Shown one piece after another: positions 59,630 through 64,000 of a stretch of 64,000 nt of DNA (positions are counted from its first letter, which is position 1; the number at the start of each line of letters is the position of its first letter). The notes beneath the pieces are model-generated. The model saw nothing but the letters and a program-made list of their open reading frames with translations. It did no database searches and was not told where the DNA came from. Made by a program: the position numbers and the translations under genes. Source of the DNA: Taenia hydatigena (Eukaryota > Platyhelminthes > Cestoda > Cyclophyllidea > Taeniidae); NCBI GenBank assembly GCA_036345935.2, contig JADWOT020000003.1, positions 20,974,509 to 21,038,508 on the forward strand, read 5' to 3'.

Positions 59630-62600
59630 GAGGAAAAGTGGTGAAAAAAGCACACTTTGAGGCTCAAAATATGCTTTTCTTTTTCCCCCTTGACACACTT
59701 TTGCACTAACATCAACGTTTGCCAGTGTCTGTAAGGAGACTTCAGTATAGGAGTCAAAGTTGCGTCTAAACTGATTTTTATTCATTCTGTATGTCATTGA
59801 GGGAAGATACACATTCCGAATCTGCGTATATTTAAGAGGCTCAGTACACTGTGGCAGTCAGCCGTTTGTAAAGTGTACACGTTCTAAAAGCAGTCGTACA
59901 GTTGGGGTCATTAATCACCCACCACCGCCTACCACATTGGCAAGACTTGGATGTTTGCGACTCCAGATTGCGGACACGTGATTGAGGCTCACTGTTACAA
60001 GACGATGCCCACGAACTGAAGCGCCTTGTGGGAATGACGAAAACTACTTTTCGCGGATATTTTCACTTCTCATGATTATCGGATTCCAGGTACAAAGGAG
60101 GGCAGGCAGTTCTGGCAATGTAAAATTGTACTGGCAGATATCCACGATGGGACCTCCTTATACATATGCATATGCACACAATTGATTCCAGAAAATTCTT
60201 CTATTTTTTGTAGATCTGAAAATTTTTCCTCGTCCATTAATTAAGTATGCAGTCGTTGATAAAGTTTTAAACTGTCAGTGTTGGTTCAGAGTAACTTAGG
60301 GGCTCCGCCATGCCTCCAGACTATGTCAGTGGCCCTCATGTCTTTTGTACACCGGAATCACATATTATATCCGAGTATTTTGTCACCTACCGTTATAAGC
60401 ATCAGATTTTATTAACTTCTTTGCTATCAAGATTTAATTTTGAAAGTGTGAGAATTTGAAATAATGAGTGAATTGCCGAAAGTCCCTCTCGCATGTGCTC
60501 AAAAGTTAAAGATATTACTAAAAGCATTTTCGCATGAACTAGTGAAGCAGGCATACCCGGTAATTAAACTTAAAAGCGCTGCTAAGATGTTGGAAAATGA
60601 ATGCTTTTGTGGTAGAACCTGCTTCCTCTATCTCCTTTCAACCAATAAAATTATTAATTGCAGCTCAACAATCTTTTAAATGATTGTAACAATTAAAAAA
60701 ACATTCAGATCTATATTTGCAACTTATGGGAATAAAAGGTTGTAAAGCTGACGCAGTGGTATCTAAAAAGTGCACACTTTTCTATTCAACTCCATTCGCA
60801 AGCCTATTAAAATAATAAAAATTCCCTTAAAATGTCAGGATCATCAACTTTTGATATTCAAATATTGCAATTTATGATCCTTAAAAGTTATTTTTAAGCA
60901 AGGCTGAAAATATTCGAAATACCTACTATTTTATGGTACAGTGACACCATTTGAAGCGAAAGAACCGAGCTTTGTAAATAAAGAGAGGAGGAGAATAAGT
61001 TCCCCCATTTTGTCACTTGGCAATAGGACAAAGCACTGAGTCCCTTCTAAGGCAATAATTGTGTACATCACTTAGCTAATGACAGTTTCTGTCCACCGAC
61101 CCATAAAACATCATAGTGAAGCTAAGATATGGGACTGTTGTTATTCACTCCTTTTTGGTCTTTATGATGCCCTTAATAGCCAATTTCATGGTTGGTAAAG
61201 CATTTGGAAATAGCAGACTCACTTCGCATTAGTGGCGATAAAATAGAAGATTACAGGTTTTTTACAGGGTCTCGTCTGTCCGCGCTCCAGGCAAACGATT
61301 TGGGACGGCTATGGACGTTTAAGACGCGACGTGAAATCTATATGCAACAGAATGAACTTAGGAATATTATGTGGAGCCTAGAGAATGGCATACGGTATGA
61401 GGATAGCCCTCAATGGAAGAGACCAACCATGAACACAATTCTAAAGCTTTTGACAACCAGTATTGCTATCGTGAATGTAATTTTATCAATTGCGACAATA
61501 AAAGCATTTGGCCGTTCTTCGTGGTCTTATATATAATCATGTATTATAAGCTGTAGACCTTGTGTGGCAATACTTAACATAAGGTTTCGTTTATTTTTAA
61601 TAATTATCCCAGTCAGCACTCCCTTTGTGTTTCTGTGCAGACTTCACCACAAGATTAAATTAAGTAGTCTTTTGATCCCCTGTTCCATGATCATGAGATT
61701 ATAGACAAAAATTAGGGAGTCAGACTTGCTTTGTTAGTGAAAATAGGACTTCATTTCATCTGCAACAGATAATAATGCCTTTTGTTGTAATGTCTGCTTG
61801 CACGGGTTTGTCCAGTCCTCGTGATATAGGTCAGAATTTGCAGTGGCACAACTTCCTTCTCACCCTGTTTCTGTAAATGGCCTGGCAGCTCTTCCACACT
61901 CCTGTAATAGTGTTTTACTCGATCTCGCACATTACAAGGCTTCTTCAAGGAGAGCCCAGTTGCTATACTGGGAAAAACGGCAATGGACCCACTTCAAATA
62001 AACACGAAATTCAATTAGGTTTCCTGAATCCTGCGCTTCGCCGCTGAGGGAAGGAGTTTGTTGTGCGAAGCTGAATTTGTAAAGACTCACGAAAAAAAAG
62101 GGATAATAGAATCCTCGACTAAAGTGTGACCTGATTACGAAGTATTCCGGATTTTCATAAAAGTGTACCTATCCAAAGTTTGCTGCTTTCGATGCTTGCT
62201 GCTCCTAGTAGTTTCACAGGCACTCCAGAGGTGTACATTTCAGAATAGGTATGAGACCCATATCTTTCGGCGTAAAAAGTCTTAAGAGTGACGGAATCAT
62301 ACATAAGTGTTTGTGCTGTAGGGTTTGCTAAAAACAAGATTACAGGAAGATTGCCTTTTTCAGATAGAGATCTTTGCATTAAGAGGAGGTATACCGTTCT
62401 GCATTTGGTAGTTCAAATAGACCAATAAGGTGCTTGCTTTAACTTACGAAACCCACATTTAAAATGGCAAGCTTTCGTTTGGTTTAGAAAATGTAGAGAA
62501 GTTCCCTTCTCACCGACTAGATATGGCGTTTTCTTGATGCAGCATAGCGGATTGATTGCATTTTACAGTCCATTTGGGTTACAAGCTCTTCCGTTTAAAA

Positions 62601-64000
62601 CTCCCTAATGCCGACTTAAAAGCCTTGCTTTCGTTTCAAAAGTCTACCCTTATGCCAAATTACTAACTTTGGCGGTGAATTTTAAATGCAATTTGGAGAA
62701 TCTTTGCTAATTACGTATTGAAATTTCAATCCTACGCCTAAACGGACGTCTGGAGGCGTGTCAAGCACGCATTTTCTTGCAAATGCATTCAATCGCTTAT
62801 ACAATTACGTTATATTTTCCATCTATTAGGATGCTTGAAAAATCACAAATAATCCACTTTGATTTCTATGTTAAACCATCAGCTTTAAGTTTCGGTGTCA
62901 ACATGGAGTTTAAGTTTTGGACTCAAATGGTATCAGATGAAACAAAAATCGAATTGAGTCCATTTCAATTTGCTAGATAATGTGAAATTTTGCAAGAGAG
63001 AGAGATTAATAAGTGAGTTTGGAAAAGTTCATTCCCCATTGTTGAAGGAGCGTAAAATTAAATGAAGCGGCAGACAGTGTAAGGATTTCTGTGCGTCTTG
63101 TATCAGCTATAAAAGGGAAATAAGAGACACTTCGTTGAATCCTATAAAGTTTTAAGAGCCCCAGATGTTAAGCTAAAACTATCCACACTTAATACAACTG
63201 AGACAAAGTAAGGCCTTTATACCCCAAACCTACATTTGCGCCCACAGTTAAGAATTGACCAATCATGCACAAAGTAGTCATGGCCTAGAAACAAAAAAGC
63301 CCAGCAGAGTTCGGGTGGTGTTTCAAACCACTTTTGCCATTTTTTTCAAATCACGACTCGTTAACTGTGTTTGTGGTCAGAACTTGCACCGTTTAGCAGT
63401 TGGCTTAATGACACTTCAAATTCTGGATTGCATATGCGTCCTGACAAGAAGTAAGGCACTCTAGGAAGTCAGAACATTATTTGTGTGTGAATCACGTTGT
63501 ATTTTAATAAAATGTTTCAGTGTACAAGTGTCGAATAGTTGAGTTAATCTGTAATCATTCGGATGGGAGAATAGAGAGGAGAATCGTCACCTCAATGACT
63601 TGCTATTTCGACAAAATGCACTAGCACTGAAGTAGCTTTAAATGTTTTAATGAAATCAATTCCTCTGTTGTGAGGATTGATTATAATGTGCAAATTGATT
63701 CTTAACTTTATTGCAGGGCTCTGTCAACAGTGTATATTTCGCCCGAGCATTATGTATTCTTTCGGCTTCGAGGAGGCCATTTACTCAATGCATCATCATA
63801 CTATCCGGGCAACCTAACTCTTTCATGCTAATGGCAAAATTATGCATTTTAACTTATTAACTCGTAAACGAATCTAACTAAATTACCTGATTGTTATTGC
63901 AAGGTAAGCTCATATACGATTTAACTAGAAAGTTAATCGTGGTTCCTTTCTGAGCCCTTTAAAAGCTTAAGAGTACATTTGAAAGTTTAGCTCAGCAGTA
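59630..64000. other. AT-rich right end without recognised genes
   Basis: Frames are short; the longest (61192-61536, 114 codons, ending in a hydrophobic helix-like stretch) has no known family signature. A weak partial match to the dispersed 190-bp repeat (TTCGGCTTCGAGGAGGCC) lies near 63760-63779. Confidence 0.45.

Noticed and set aside
59213..59812. 199-codon frame in the right long inverted repeat
   Set aside because: Most of the frame is repeat DNA present inverted at 46521 onward, with Cys/His/Thr-rich low-complexity content and no domain; the rest is unique DNA without signature.
63735..63785. Fifth copy of the dispersed 190-bp repeat
   Set aside because: Only about 40 bp resemble the 3' part of the repeat, with several mismatches; too weak to call.

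Overview
The window looks like nuclear DNA of a flatworm, most likely a tapeworm. The reasons are compact split genes with very short GT-AG introns (30, 31, 35 and 36 nt among longer ones), eukaryotic tRNA genes, AT-rich gene-poor DNA, and animal-type proteins including a bHLH-PAS factor. The exact species cannot be fixed from the sequence alone; a diphyllobothriid-like tapeworm is only a guess.

Layout. Positions 1-9,000 hold no recognisable gene but contain two inverted-repeat structures: outer arms at 1784-2005 and 5743-5965, and between them a large hairpin-like pair at 3708-4150 and 4608-5050. Positions 9099-14541 (+) encode a single-minded-like bHLH-PAS transcription factor in nine coding exons. 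From 15857 to 26321 lies the most striking feature: about seven and a fraction head-to-tail copies of a ~1,549-bp unit. Each unit carries four tRNA genes in fixed order: Lys-CTT (-), Val-AAC (+), Asp-GTC (-), Val-CAC (-). I count 27 visible tRNA genes, plus two presumably lost in an N gap at 19226-19284. The array is GC-rich and is bordered by a strongly A-rich flank on the left and a T-rich flank on the right.

Positions 26749-37850 form a compact block of four conserved housekeeping genes: GAR1 (-, H/ACA snoRNP), PDCD2 (+, zinc-finger protein linked to ribosome assembly), TXNDC9 (-, phosducin/thioredoxin-like chaperone cofactor) and RBM39 (-, splicing factor). GAR1 and PDCD2 are divergent; PDCD2 and TXNDC9 are convergent; RBM39 and TXNDC9 run in the same direction. 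Together with the tRNA array the central 22 kb is heavily weighted toward RNA processing and translation, although physical clustering does not prove a shared function.

Positions 37851-64000 are AT-rich and have no gene I can support. They hold several copies of a ~190-bp dispersed repeat and a pair of near-identical ~1.54-kb inverted repeats (46521-48067 and 58088-59629) around a 10-kb spacer. The spacer contains no recognisable transposase, so the structure may be a large foldback or DNA element, or an inverted segmental duplication. Many open frames in the window, especially in the tRNA array, are non-coding shadows.
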